DNA of 49,010 nt, from positions 1-49,010 of the forward strand of contig NZ_JAODNW010000024.1 of assembly GCF_025398255.1 (NCBI RefSeq). Reading direction: 5' to 3'. Both the position numbers and the translations under genes were made by a program. Positions 1-6,942 of the stretch are shown in pieces (within the stretch, counting starts at the first letter, position 1; every line of letters starts with the position of its first letter). The notes beneath the pieces were generated by a model, which made no database searches, had not been told where the DNA came from, and saw only the letters and a program-made list of their open reading frames with translations. Source of the stretch: Chelativorans intermedius (lineage in GTDB: Bacteria; Pseudomonadota; Alphaproteobacteria; Rhizobiales; Rhizobiaceae).

Positions 1-77
1 CTCACGCCGCCGAATGATGGCACACAAAAGGAGAACAGGCTCGACTTACGAGTGGCCCTGAAAAAAGGGGCAGGTCA
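1..77. mobile_element. Probable terminus of an IS3-like insertion sequence at the contig edge
   Basis: CpaF homology stops abruptly at the Leu of the conserved GPLEPL motif (about position 76). What follows is unrelated DNA. Read on the minus strand, the foreign DNA begins TGACCTGCCCC (77 down to 67). A TGA-CTGCCCC type start is what I recall for terminal inverted repeats of IS3-family elements. No transposase is visible because the window ends about 70 bases in. The family assignment is from memory and needs a database match; an assembly artefact at a contig end is the alternative. Confidence 0.42.
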
Positions 78-510
78 GCGGCTCCAGCGGGCCGAGGCCC
101 AGAACGTCGTTGCAGATGTCCTCCAGCAGGTCCTCCTGCTCGGCGATGGACATCACGAAGTTCTTGATCGCGATGATGTCGTTGACGATGTCGCGGATTT
201 CCTCGCGCGCGCTGTCCACATCCATCTTGGCCAGCTGCGACAGGTCGATCGTGTCGATCAGCGCGGAGAAGACCTGGGCCTTCGTGTCGTAATAGCCGTC
301 GCTGCGCTCCCGCGGTGCTGTGGCCTGAGGTGCGGCCTGCGGTCGGGCCGGCGCGGCCTCCGGGCGCGGCGCGGCGGGCTGTGGCGGCTGCGGCCTGGGG
401 CGCTCGGGCGCAAGCAGCGTCTCGCCCTCGCCGGCAGGGCGGGGGCGGGCCGGCGCCGCAGGCTGCCGTGGTCCGCCGATCGTGCTGTTTGAGCTTCTCT
501 TGCCGAACAT
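46..510 (-). pseudogene. cpaF: Truncated CpaF/TadA pilus-assembly ATPase (N-terminal fragment)
   Basis: CpaF is the hexameric secretion ATPase that powers Flp/Tad pilus assembly at the inner membrane; intact rhizobial proteins are roughly 460-500 residues. Only about 145 native residues are present here. They comprise a Pro/Ala-rich leader (about 12-70) and the start of the helical N-terminal domain, ending at the GPLEPL motif. The normal continuation (LARDDIADIMVNG-like, then the Walker A and Walker B core) is absent. It is replaced by nine unrelated residues and a stop at 46. The start ATG at 508-510 lies 22 nt downstream of cpaE, matching the cpaE-cpaF order. The cause seems to be an IS3-like insertion. 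With no ATPase core the fragment cannot work as a motor. Whether the rest of cpaF survives beyond the window is unknown. Confidence 0.8.
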
Positions 511-532
511 GCGTTTCTCACCGCGGCTTGCT

Positions 533-1810
533 TCAGGTCGTCTTCAGGTTCAGACGGTCGAGCAGCAGGGCCAGGCCGGTCTTCCTCTTCGCCTTGATCT
601 CGCGCCGGCCTGTGAGCACGTGGGCCAGCTCGTTGAGCGTCTGCACGATGGGGTGATCGTGGTCCATCTCGCCCAGCATGCGACCGTTGTTGGCGGCGCT
701 GCCGAAGAGCTGCGGCTCGAAAGGGATGACGGCAAGCGGCGCGATGCCCAGCGGCTCGGCGAAGTCGTCGGCGCCGATTTCGGGCCGCTTCGGCATGTTT
801 GTCTGGTTGAGGATCAGCTTCGGCGGTCCGTCATTGGGGCGCAACTTGGCGAGCGTATCCACCAGGTTCTTGGTGTTGCGCAGATTGGCGAGTTCCGGGG
901 TAGCGGTGATGACCACCTCGTCGACCCGCGCCAGCGTCGTGCGCGTCCAGCCCGTCCACAGATGCGGCACGTCGAGCACCACCACCGGGGCGGTGCGCTG
1001 CGCCGTGTCGATGATCTGGGCAAAGGCTTCGGCCTCGAAATCGTAGGTGCGATCGAGGGTCGAGGGCGCAGCCAGCAGCGACAGGCGCTCCGCGCACTGC
1101 GCCAGCAGCCGGTCGAGATACACCTCGTCGATGCGCTCGGGCGAGAAGACTGCCTCGGCGATGCCTTGCGCCGGGTCCTGGTCGAAATTGATGTTGGCGG
1201 TGCCGAAGGGCAGGTCCATGTCGGCCACCACCACCTCGCTGTCGAACAGGGCCGACATCGTCCAGGCCAGGTTGTGGGCCAGCGTCGAGGAGCCGACACC
1301 CCCCTTGGCGCCGACAAAGGCGATGGAGCGGCCGAGCGGCGCGGCATCGGGATCGACGAAGATGCCGGCCACGACGCCCACGATGTCGGCCATGGAGATG
1401 GGGGCCACCACATATTCGGACACGCCGGCGCGGATCAGCTCGCGATAGAGCCAGACGTCGTTGTGATGGCCGATCACCACCACGCGGCTGCTGGCATCGC
1501 AGACCTCCGCGAGCTTCTGCAGCGAGGCCAGAAGTGCCTGCGGCTCCTCGCGCGATTCGACGATGATGAGATTGGGCGTGGCCGCCGTCTGATAGAATTC
1601 GAGGGCCGTGGCAAGTCCGCCCATGTGCACCTTGAGATGCGCCTTGGCCATGCGCCGGTCCTCCCCGGCGCGCTCGATGGGGCCGGCCACGGCATCGGTC
1701 TCGCAGAAGGCCTGGATGGAGATGCGCGGCACCGGGCGCAGCGACTGCAGCGTCGTGTCGGCTTGGCGGCTTTCCTCCAGATGGTTCGTTTCGTAGGCCA
1801 GACTGCTCAT
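533..1810 (-). CDS. cpaE: CpaE/TadZ pilus assembly localisation ATPase
   Basis: CpaE is a MinD/ParA-like protein that positions the Tad pilus machine, typically at a pole. The 425-residue protein has a receiver-like N-terminal half (about 28-150) and a deviant Walker A P-loop, GAKGGVGSST, at 167-176. A switch-like DMDLPFG follows at 198-204. The receiver half keeps the VVIGHHND and YVVAPI strands but lacks an obvious phospho-acceptor pocket, as expected for the atypical receiver of CpaE. It lies between cpaD (24 nt away) and the truncated cpaF in one minus-strand operon. Length and motifs fit the family, so the assignment is firm. It probably depends on a partner machine that is broken at this locus. 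Confidence 0.93.
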   Translation of the reverse strand: MSSLAYETNHLEESRQADTTLQSLRPVPRISIQAFCETDAVAGPIERAGEDRRMAKAHLKVHMGGLATALEFYQTAATPNLIIVESREEPQALLASLQKLAEVCDASSRVVVIGHHNDVWLYRELIRAGVSEYVVAPISMADIVGVVAGIFVDPDAAPLGRSIAFVGAKGGVGSSTLAHNLAWTMSALFDSEVVVADMDLPFGTANINFDQDPAQGIAEAVFSPERIDEVYLDRLLAQCAERLSLLAAPSTLDRTYDFEAEAFAQIIDTAQRTAPVVVLDVPHLWTGWTRTTLARVDEVVITATPELANLRNTKNLVDTLAKLRPNDGPPKLILNQTNMPKRPEIGADDFAEPLGIAPLAVIPFEPQLFGSAANNGRMLGEMDHDHPIVQTLNELAHVLTGRREIKAKRKTGLALLLDRLNLKTT

Positions 1811-1834
1811 GTCCTCATGCCTCTGCTTGGGAGC

Positions 1835-2536
1835 CTAGTAGAAGACTTCTCTGTTGGTCTTGAACTCGGCGGAAACCTTGCCGGCTTCGTAGTTGCCGTC
1901 CTTCCCCCTGTACTTGTCGATGACGCCCATGCGGTTCTCGGCGTCGATGGATGTCATCTTGCGCGGCCCCAGGAAATCCGCCGGATTGGCCACCTGGGCA
2001 GCCAGGTTGTTCTGGTAGGAACACCCGAAATTCGCGTAGTTGCGGTTCTCCGTGGTCTCGGCCAGGTCCTCCGGCCAGCGCCCGCACGGGCCGACGCTCG
2101 CCTTGACCACGGGATAGGAAAGACGGATCGGCGGCGCTTCGCCGGGGCCGGCCTGATAGGCAAGAACCTGCAGGCGCCCGCGGGGCACGCCGTTCCTGTG
2201 CAGAAGCGCGGCGAACTGGCGCGAGATGCTGGAGGCGGCGGCGCTGTTGGCCGCGCCCTCCGGCACCAGCATCGTCACCACCGCGCCGCCGCTGTCCTCG
2301 TAATGGTCGAGGAAGCCCTCGATGGCGGCGCGCTGCTGCCAGGTCATGTTGTGGGAGGCGGTGCCGACGGGCAGGTCCAGCGTCTGCGTCTTCTCCTCGA
2401 TCACGATGGGATGCCTGGTGCGGTAGTCGTCGGGAACGGCCCCCACCACCACGGAATCGCGCTGGGCGCAGCCGGCCAGGAGGCCGGCGGCGGCAACCAT
2501 TGGAAGAAGGCCCGTCTTGAAGCGGAAATCGAACAT
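1835..2536 (-). CDS. cpaD: CpaD pilus assembly lipoprotein
   Basis: CpaD is an outer-membrane-associated lipoprotein that helps the CpaC secretin of the Tad pilus. The 233-residue product starts with a signal sequence ending in the lipobox LLAGC, putting the acylated Cys at residue 23. The rest is a single periplasmic domain with the family's RHPIVIEE segment near residues 41-48 and the GC...NNLAAQVANPADFLGPR segment in the C-terminal third. It sits 16 nt downstream of cpaC and 24 nt upstream of cpaE, as in other rhizobial cpa operons. The lipobox, order and length agree, so I regard this as secure. Confidence 0.93.
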   Translation of the reverse strand: MFDFRFKTGLLPMVAAAGLLAGCAQRDSVVVGAVPDDYRTRHPIVIEEKTQTLDLPVGTASHNMTWQQRAAIEGFLDHYEDSGGAVVTMLVPEGAANSAAASSISRQFAALLHRNGVPRGRLQVLAYQAGPGEAPPIRLSYPVVKASVGPCGRWPEDLAETTENRNYANFGCSYQNNLAAQVANPADFLGPRKMTSIDAENRMGVIDKYRGKDGNYEAGKVSAEFKTNREVFY

Positions 2537-2552
2537 GGCAGCCGGCCTCCGA

Positions 2553-4127
2553 TCACTTGTAGATGTAGCCGACGACGCCGTGATAGCGCCCGTCAGGCAG
2601 GTTGGTCTTCATCGTTCCGTAGATGCGGTTGACGCGGCCGAGGAAGATGCCCGCGCCATCGCTGGGCGGGTTGAAATTGTCGTCGGGTCTGGCCAGCGCC
2701 GTGCGCGCCGTCGGACGCGACAGGTAGGGGGTGACGATGATGACCAGCTCGGTCTCGTTGCGCACGAAGTCGCGGCTGCGGAAGAGGGCGCCGAGCACCG
2801 GCACCTTGGACAGGCCGGGAACGCCGTTGAAGGCCTGGCGCACGTCGTCCTGCACGAGGCCGGCGATCATCATGGAGCCCCCGGAGGGCAGCTCCACCGT
2901 GGTGTCGGCCAGCCGCTTGCGGATCGACAGGATGTTCATGCCGGCGACATATTCGTCGCTCGACACCATGCCGCCGTTGAGCGACGAAGATCCCTGCGTG
3001 GTGGGCTCGGAGACCTGCGTGCGGATCTTGAGGCTGATGCGGCCCGCCGACAGCACGGTGGGCTGGAACTCCAGGCCGATGCCGTAGTCGATCTCCTTGG
3101 TCTGGTAGGAGATCTGCCCGGTTTCGCTGTCGACGCTGCGCTCGTTGACGAGGTTGAACGTGCCGCCGACGCGGAAAGTGGCCTTCTCGCCGGAGACGGC
3201 CGTCAGCGCCGGCTCGGCCAGCGTCTTCATCACGCCGGCCTGCTCCATCGCGTTGAGATAGGCATCGAGCATCGAGCCGCCGAGCGAGAACTGCGAATCG
3301 CTGATCGCCTTGCCGAGCGCCAGCGGATTGTCGCTGATGGCGCCCCAGCGGATGCCGTCAGCCGTGCCGCCGGCGATCATGTTGACGCCGAGCTGCTTCA
3401 TGACCGAGCGGCTGACCTCGGCGACCGTGACCTTGAGCGTCACCTGATCCTCGCCGATGATCTCCAGCATGTTGACGATCTGGCTGACCTGGCGCTTCGA
3501 GTCGGGATTGTCGATGGCCACCCCGCCGCCGTCGGAAGGTGCCGAAAGGCTCTGCGAATACTGGCCCGTGGTCGCCTCGCCGCCGGTTACGAAGATTTCC
3601 GCAAGCTGGGCGGCGCGCGCAGCATCAAGCGGCGTCTCCACCGTGCCGGTGAGCACCACATTGTCGTTGATGAGCTCGACCGTGATGTCGGAGTTGGGAA
3701 GGAAGCGTTTCAGATAGTCTTCGAGGCCGGCAACGTCGCGTTCCACGGCGATGTTCAGGTTGGCGATCTGCTCGCCATTGGCGCCGAAGACGAAGATGTT
3801 GGTTTCGCCCACCTGCTTGCCGAACAGATAGATGCGCCGCGACGTGCGGGTGACGGCGTCGGCGACGGCCGGATTGGCGACCAGTATGTCGTAGGCGTCG
3901 TGCGGCAGATCGACAACGAGCGCCTTGTTGAGGCCGAGCTTGACGCGCTGCGCGCCGCCTGTCTGGCTGGCGTTGACCGTTGTCTGCGCCGCCGCCGGGC
4001 CGGCAAATCCGGGCATCGCGGCGCACAGCAGGGCGCAGGCGAGCGCTGCAAGGGCGGCAGGCCGCCGGCCGCCGCGCCCGGCCGCCGGCCGCTTTGTGCT
4101 GATGGGCATGGTTTCGTTTCTGCTCAT
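2553..4127 (-). CDS. cpaC: CpaC/RcpA secretin of the Tad pilus
   Basis: CpaC forms the outer-membrane secretin pore through which the Flp pilus emerges. The 524-residue protein carries an N-terminal signal peptide cut near residue 48 (AAA-Q). A pilus/secretin N-terminal domain follows (about 55-130), then a short BON-like segment (about 130-180). The C-terminal secretin domain (about 265-490) has the hallmark strands TAVSGEKATF, TVELPSGGSMMIAG and the VPGLSKVPVLGALF signature. The start codon overlaps the end of cpaB by 4 nt (ATGA), implying translational coupling. A second in-frame ATG six codons downstream is an alternative start and would shorten the signal peptide. Confidence 0.95.
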   Translation of the reverse strand: MSRNETMPISTKRPAAGRGGRRPAALAALACALLCAAMPGFAGPAAAQTTVNASQTGGAQRVKLGLNKALVVDLPHDAYDILVANPAVADAVTRTSRRIYLFGKQVGETNIFVFGANGEQIANLNIAVERDVAGLEDYLKRFLPNSDITVELINDNVVLTGTVETPLDAARAAQLAEIFVTGGEATTGQYSQSLSAPSDGGGVAIDNPDSKRQVSQIVNMLEIIGEDQVTLKVTVAEVSRSVMKQLGVNMIAGGTADGIRWGAISDNPLALGKAISDSQFSLGGSMLDAYLNAMEQAGVMKTLAEPALTAVSGEKATFRVGGTFNLVNERSVDSETGQISYQTKEIDYGIGLEFQPTVLSAGRISLKIRTQVSEPTTQGSSSLNGGMVSSDEYVAGMNILSIRKRLADTTVELPSGGSMMIAGLVQDDVRQAFNGVPGLSKVPVLGALFRSRDFVRNETELVIIVTPYLSRPTARTALARPDDNFNPPSDGAGIFLGRVNRIYGTMKTNLPDGRYHGVVGYIYK

Positions 4128-4936
4128 TTGCGGGTCCCCACGACGGACACTTCGCCGGACTTGATGAGGCGCACGGCATTGCCGCGGCCGAGCCCGTTGA
4201 CGAGGTGCAGCCCGCTCGTTCCGGCCGTCTCGTCGGCATCGGCCACCGAGCGCAGCGCCAGGGTCAGGCGGTCGGCCATCTGCTGCGCCACGGTGATGAC
4301 CTCGGCCTGCTCGGGCGTAAGCTCCAGCGTCGCCGTCTCGCCCACCTTCACGCGACGGCCGTCCTCATCCTCCTGGATGGTCTGGTCGATCGCCAGAACG
4401 CGGATGTTTTCAAGGATCGTTTCGGTGATGAAACCGCCCGGAGACGTGTGGTCCTCGGAGCGGCGCGTCATGATGACATCGACACGGTCGTTGGGCAGAA
4501 TGAAGCCGCCGGCCGAGGTGTCCGCGGCAATCTGCGTGGCCACGGCGCGCTTGCCCGGCGGCAGGATGGCGGCCATGAAGCTCTGCCCTTCGCCGATCAG
4601 CCGGTTGCGCTTGACCGGCTCGCCGGCATAGAGGTTGAGCCGCGCCACCGCGTTGCGCAGCTCCTGCGCGGCTTCCGGCTCCCGCTCGCGCGTGATGAAG
4701 GTGTCGTTCACGGCCTCGGCAGGCCAGGGCTGCCAGCGCACGGAACCGCCCAGCATCTCGCCCATCGGCACATCCTGCGCGGCGACCAGCACCTCCGTCA
4801 GCTCGATCTGCGGCTGCGGCGCCGACTGCACCATGACCGGCTCCGCCGGGGTGGCCAGGTTCTTGGCCATATAGCCGGCGCCGATGGCGGCGACCACGGC
4901 CACACCGAGAATGACGATACGGGATTTGTTCATCAT
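4124..4936 (-). CDS. cpaB: CpaB/RcpC Flp pilus assembly protein
   Basis: CpaB is a membrane-anchored periplasmic factor of the Tad machine. The 270-residue protein begins with one transmembrane helix (about 6-24), followed by a SAF domain (about 46-110, starting VLVAAQDVPMGE) and the RcpC domain to the end (IAADTSAGGFILPNDRVDV region). It is the first gene of the operon here. cpaA (prepilin peptidase) and the Flp pilin gene, often directly upstream in rhizobia, are not present; the next gene upstream is rpsU. A GGGGGCGA motif precedes two consecutive ATG codons, and the second (4933) has the better spacing, so the protein may be one residue shorter. Confidence 0.93.
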   Translation of the reverse strand: MMNKSRIVILGVAVVAAIGAGYMAKNLATPAEPVMVQSAPQPQIELTEVLVAAQDVPMGEMLGGSVRWQPWPAEAVNDTFITREREPEAAQELRNAVARLNLYAGEPVKRNRLIGEGQSFMAAILPPGKRAVATQIAADTSAGGFILPNDRVDVIMTRRSEDHTSPGGFITETILENIRVLAIDQTIQEDEDGRRVKVGETATLELTPEQAEVITVAQQMADRLTLALRSVADADETAGTSGLHLVNGLGRGNAVRLIKSGEVSVVGTRK

Positions 4937-4993
4937 TCGCCCCCAATCCCCGCGGAGAATCCGCTACCCGGGCGAACAATGGCCGCTGAAACG

Positions 4994-5008
4994 TCAAATT
5001 AGGGTTAA
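4994..5008 (-). promoter_or_regulatory. CtrA-like site upstream of the cpa operon
   Basis: The minus strand reads TTAA-N7-TTGA, one mismatch from the CtrA consensus TTAA-N7-TTAA, about 60-70 nt upstream of cpaB. A GANTC (CcrM) site lies at 4957-4961 between it and the gene. Tad pilus genes are CtrA-controlled in Caulobacter, which makes the match plausible. A single near-match in a short AT-richer spacer could be chance. Confidence 0.4.
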
Positions 5009-5084
5009 CGGAACTGTTATAGACATCACTAATTAAAAGTTGATGCATCTGGCGCGCCGCGGCTCCGGCGTGCTCATGCGAATG

Positions 5085-5127
5085 AAAAAGGCCGCATGGG
5101 GATGCCGGTCTGCGTCCCCATGCGGCC
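5085..5127 (-). terminator. Rho-independent terminator of rpsU
   Basis: A perfect 13-bp inverted repeat (GGCCGCATGGGGA at 5090-5102 with TCCCCATGCGGCC at 5115-5127, 12-nt loop) is followed on the minus strand by five T residues (A-run 5085-5089 on plus). It lies about 95 nt downstream of the rpsU stop and just before the cpa promoter region, so it insulates cpaB from rpsU read-through. Confidence 0.85.
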
Positions 5128-5220
5128 CTTGCGTCAAAGCCGGCAAAACGCTCCCCACCTGCAAATGCAGGGACACAGCGTGCAGCTTACGGGCGGGAGG
5201 GCCGGCAGAGGAAAGTCTGG

Positions 5221-5451
5221 TCAGGCAGCGCGCTTCTTCTTGGAGGGCAGAAGGCCCTCGCGCTGTGCCTGCTTGCGCGCCAGCTTGCGGGCGCGGCGAA
5301 TGGCCTCCGCGCGCTGGCGTGCGCGCTTTTCGGAGGGCTTTTCATAGGCGCGGCGAGATTTCATCTCACGGAAAACGCCCTCGCGCTGCATCTTCTTCTT
5401 CAGCACCTTGAGGGCCTGGTCGACATTGTTGTCTCGAACGATAACCTGCAA
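5221..5451 (-). CDS. rpsU: 30S ribosomal protein S21
   Basis: S21 is a small basic protein of the 30S subunit involved in initiation. The 76-residue product has the family start [20 protein letters not shown], the [20 protein letters not shown] core and a long Arg/Lys-rich C-terminal tail. That tail is typical of alphaproteobacterial S21. A GGAAGAAC stretch just before the ATG serves as ribosome binding site. The gene is monocistronic here, with a -10 candidate about 115 nt upstream and a strong terminator downstream. Confidence 0.97.
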   Translation of the reverse strand: MQVIVRDNNVDQALKVLKKKMQREGVFREMKSRRAYEKPSEKRARQRAEAIRRARKLARKQAQREGLLPSKKKRAA

Positions 5452-5566
5452 TGTTCTTCCTTCTTTCGTTGCTGTTGGCGTTTCAGGGCCGAATCCGGCC
5501 GGCGCCGGTCACGGCGCGCTGGGCGGCGACTGAAGCCGCCGGAACGGACGACTCGGAGAGGCGCGG

Positions 5567-5572
5567 ATTATA
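5567..5572 (-). promoter_or_regulatory. Candidate -10 element for rpsU
   Basis: The minus strand has a perfect TATAAT at 5572-5567, about 115 nt upstream of the rpsU start. No convincing -35 hexamer is seen at 16-18 nt spacing, so the call rests on the -10 match, the AT-rich island and the gene order only. Confidence 0.4.
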
Positions 5573-5644
5573 CCCATAATCGCGCCGGATGCACCCCTTG
5601 CCCTGAAATATAGTGTGTGGATGCCGGTTTTTGAGAGGCGGGCG

Positions 5645-6178
5645 CTATCCGGCGGCCCGCCGCCAGGCATATTTCGCGGTGCGCGGGGCGGCCGCGGCGG
5701 CCGGCTGGTAGTAGAGGGGGATGCCGCCCAGCCTTCCGGCTTCGAGGCGCTCGATGGCCGTCTTGTTGCGCACCTCGAAGCTTGAGAAGCCGCAGCGCAG
5801 CATGAAGGGAAGCTGGTCGATCAGCACGTCGCCGCTGGCGCGCAGCTCGCCCTTGTAGCCATGGCGCGTGCGCAGAAGCTGCGCCTTGGAGTAGCTGCGC
5901 CCGTCGTTGAAAGCCGGAAAGGCCAGCGCCACGAGCGGCAGGCGGTCGAGGAAGGGGACGAGAGGCTCTACGGCCTCACCCGGAAGCACCTCCACGCCAA
6001 GGCGGGGAAGGGCGGTCTCGCGCACCGCCGGATCGAGCGCCAGAAAGGTCTCGAGCGGCAGAATCACCTTCTCTGTGCCCGTCAGCGCCTCTTCCTCCGC
6101 GGCGCGCCGCCACTCGTCGGTGCGGAAGCCGGCCTGCGTCCAGAGCCTTGGTCTTTCGGTCGTTTCGCTTGCGTCCAT
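5645..6178 (-). CDS. DUF934 protein, sulfite-reductase accessory
   Basis: This is a 177-residue soluble protein of the DUF934 family, found beside the sulfite/nitrite reductase-like CysI of many proteobacteria and annotated elsewhere as a putative oxidoreductase partner. Recognisable family segments are VILPLETFLAL (about 38-48), VALAFPAFNDGRSYSKAQLLR (about 83-103), GDVLIDQLPFMLRCGFSSF (about 116-134) and the C-terminal YYQPAA. I see no cofactor motif, signal peptide or membrane span. The start at 6178 follows the cysH stop by 11 nt; the open frame extends further upstream but only as a shadow of cysH. It is the last gene of the cysG-DUF2849-cysI-cysH operon. The biochemical role is unknown; electron supply to, or assembly of, CysI is an inference from gene order. 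Confidence 0.88.
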   Translation of the reverse strand: MDASETTERPRLWTQAGFRTDEWRRAAEEEALTGTEKVILPLETFLALDPAVRETALPRLGVEVLPGEAVEPLVPFLDRLPLVALAFPAFNDGRSYSKAQLLRTRHGYKGELRASGDVLIDQLPFMLRCGFSSFEVRNKTAIERLEAGRLGGIPLYYQPAAAAAPRTAKYAWRRAAG

Positions 6179-6189
6179 GGTCGTGCTCC

Positions 6190-6942
6190 TCAGGCGGCGG
6201 AGGAGGCGAAGGCCTCGAACCCCGGCAGGTGGATGCCGCATTCGGTCTTGGCGCTGCCGGCCCAGCGGCCGCTGCGGCCGTCCTGGCCGGGCTTCACCGG
6301 CTCGGTGCAGGGGAAGCAGCCGATGGAGAGATAGCCATAGGCCACCAGCGGATTTTCGCGCAGGTTGTGGGCGCGCATGTAGCCGGCCTGGTCGGCCGTC
6401 GTCCAGCGCGCCAGCGGGTTGATGCGGATGCGCGGCCCCACGGCCTCGAACACCGGCATGTTGGTGCGGGTCTCGGCCTGATAGCGCTTGCGCCCGGTGA
6501 ACCAGGCCGCATAGGGCTCCACGGCGCGCGCCATGGGCTCCACCTTGCGGATCTCGCAGCACAGGTCCGCGTTCGCCTTGTGCAGGGTGCCGTCGGGGTC
6601 CCTGACGGTCAGCACCTCGGGCTTGGGGTGCACGATTTGCAGGTTCTTCAGCTTCAGGTCTTCGGCAAGCTGGTCGCGATATTCGAGCGTTTCGCCGAAA
6701 TGCTTGCCCGTGTCCAGAAACAGCACCGGCAGCGTGCTGTCCAGACGCGCGATCATGTGCAGAAGCGAGGCCGAGTCCGCGCCGAAGGAGGAAACGACGG
6801 CAATTCCGCCATCCTCGCGAAAGCGCTCCAGCGCGACCTCGATGATGGCTTCCGGGGCAAGATGGCCGTGGCGCGCTTCCAGCGCGGCGGCGACTTCCAG
6901 CGCATCCATTTCGCGCTCAAGCAGCCTTGGCTTCGCGGCCAT
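6190..6942 (-). CDS. cysH: Assimilatory adenylyl-sulfate (APS) reductase CysH
   Basis: CysH reduces adenylyl sulfate to sulfite and AMP with thioredoxin as electron donor, in the cytoplasm. The 250-residue protein has the PP-loop-like SSFGADSASLL (51-61) and FLDTGKHF. The two cysteine pairs, CC at 128-129 and C209/C212 (GCFPC), bind a [4Fe-4S] cluster and mark it as an APS rather than a PAPS reductase. The catalytic Cys is C235 in the ECGIH motif. The start at 6942 is chosen because AGGAGG sits 6 nt upstream; this makes a 26-nt overlap with the end of cysI. An ATG at 6909 is possible but lacks a good ribosome site. Confidence 0.94.
   Translation of the reverse strand: MAAKPRLLEREMDALEVAAALEARHGHLAPEAIIEVALERFREDGGIAVVSSFGADSASLLHMIARLDSTLPVLFLDTGKHFGETLEYRDQLAEDLKLKNLQIVHPKPEVLTVRDPDGTLHKANADLCCEIRKVEPMARAVEPYAAWFTGRKRYQAETRTNMPVFEAVGPRIRINPLARWTTADQAGYMRAHNLRENPLVAYGYLSIGCFPCTEPVKPGQDGRSGRWAGSAKTECGIHLPGFEAFASSAA

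Noticed and set aside
482-2632. A 716-codon plus-strand open frame over cpaD-cpaE
   Set aside because: No recognisable domain and unusual residue composition; cpaE and cpaD on the other strand are certain.
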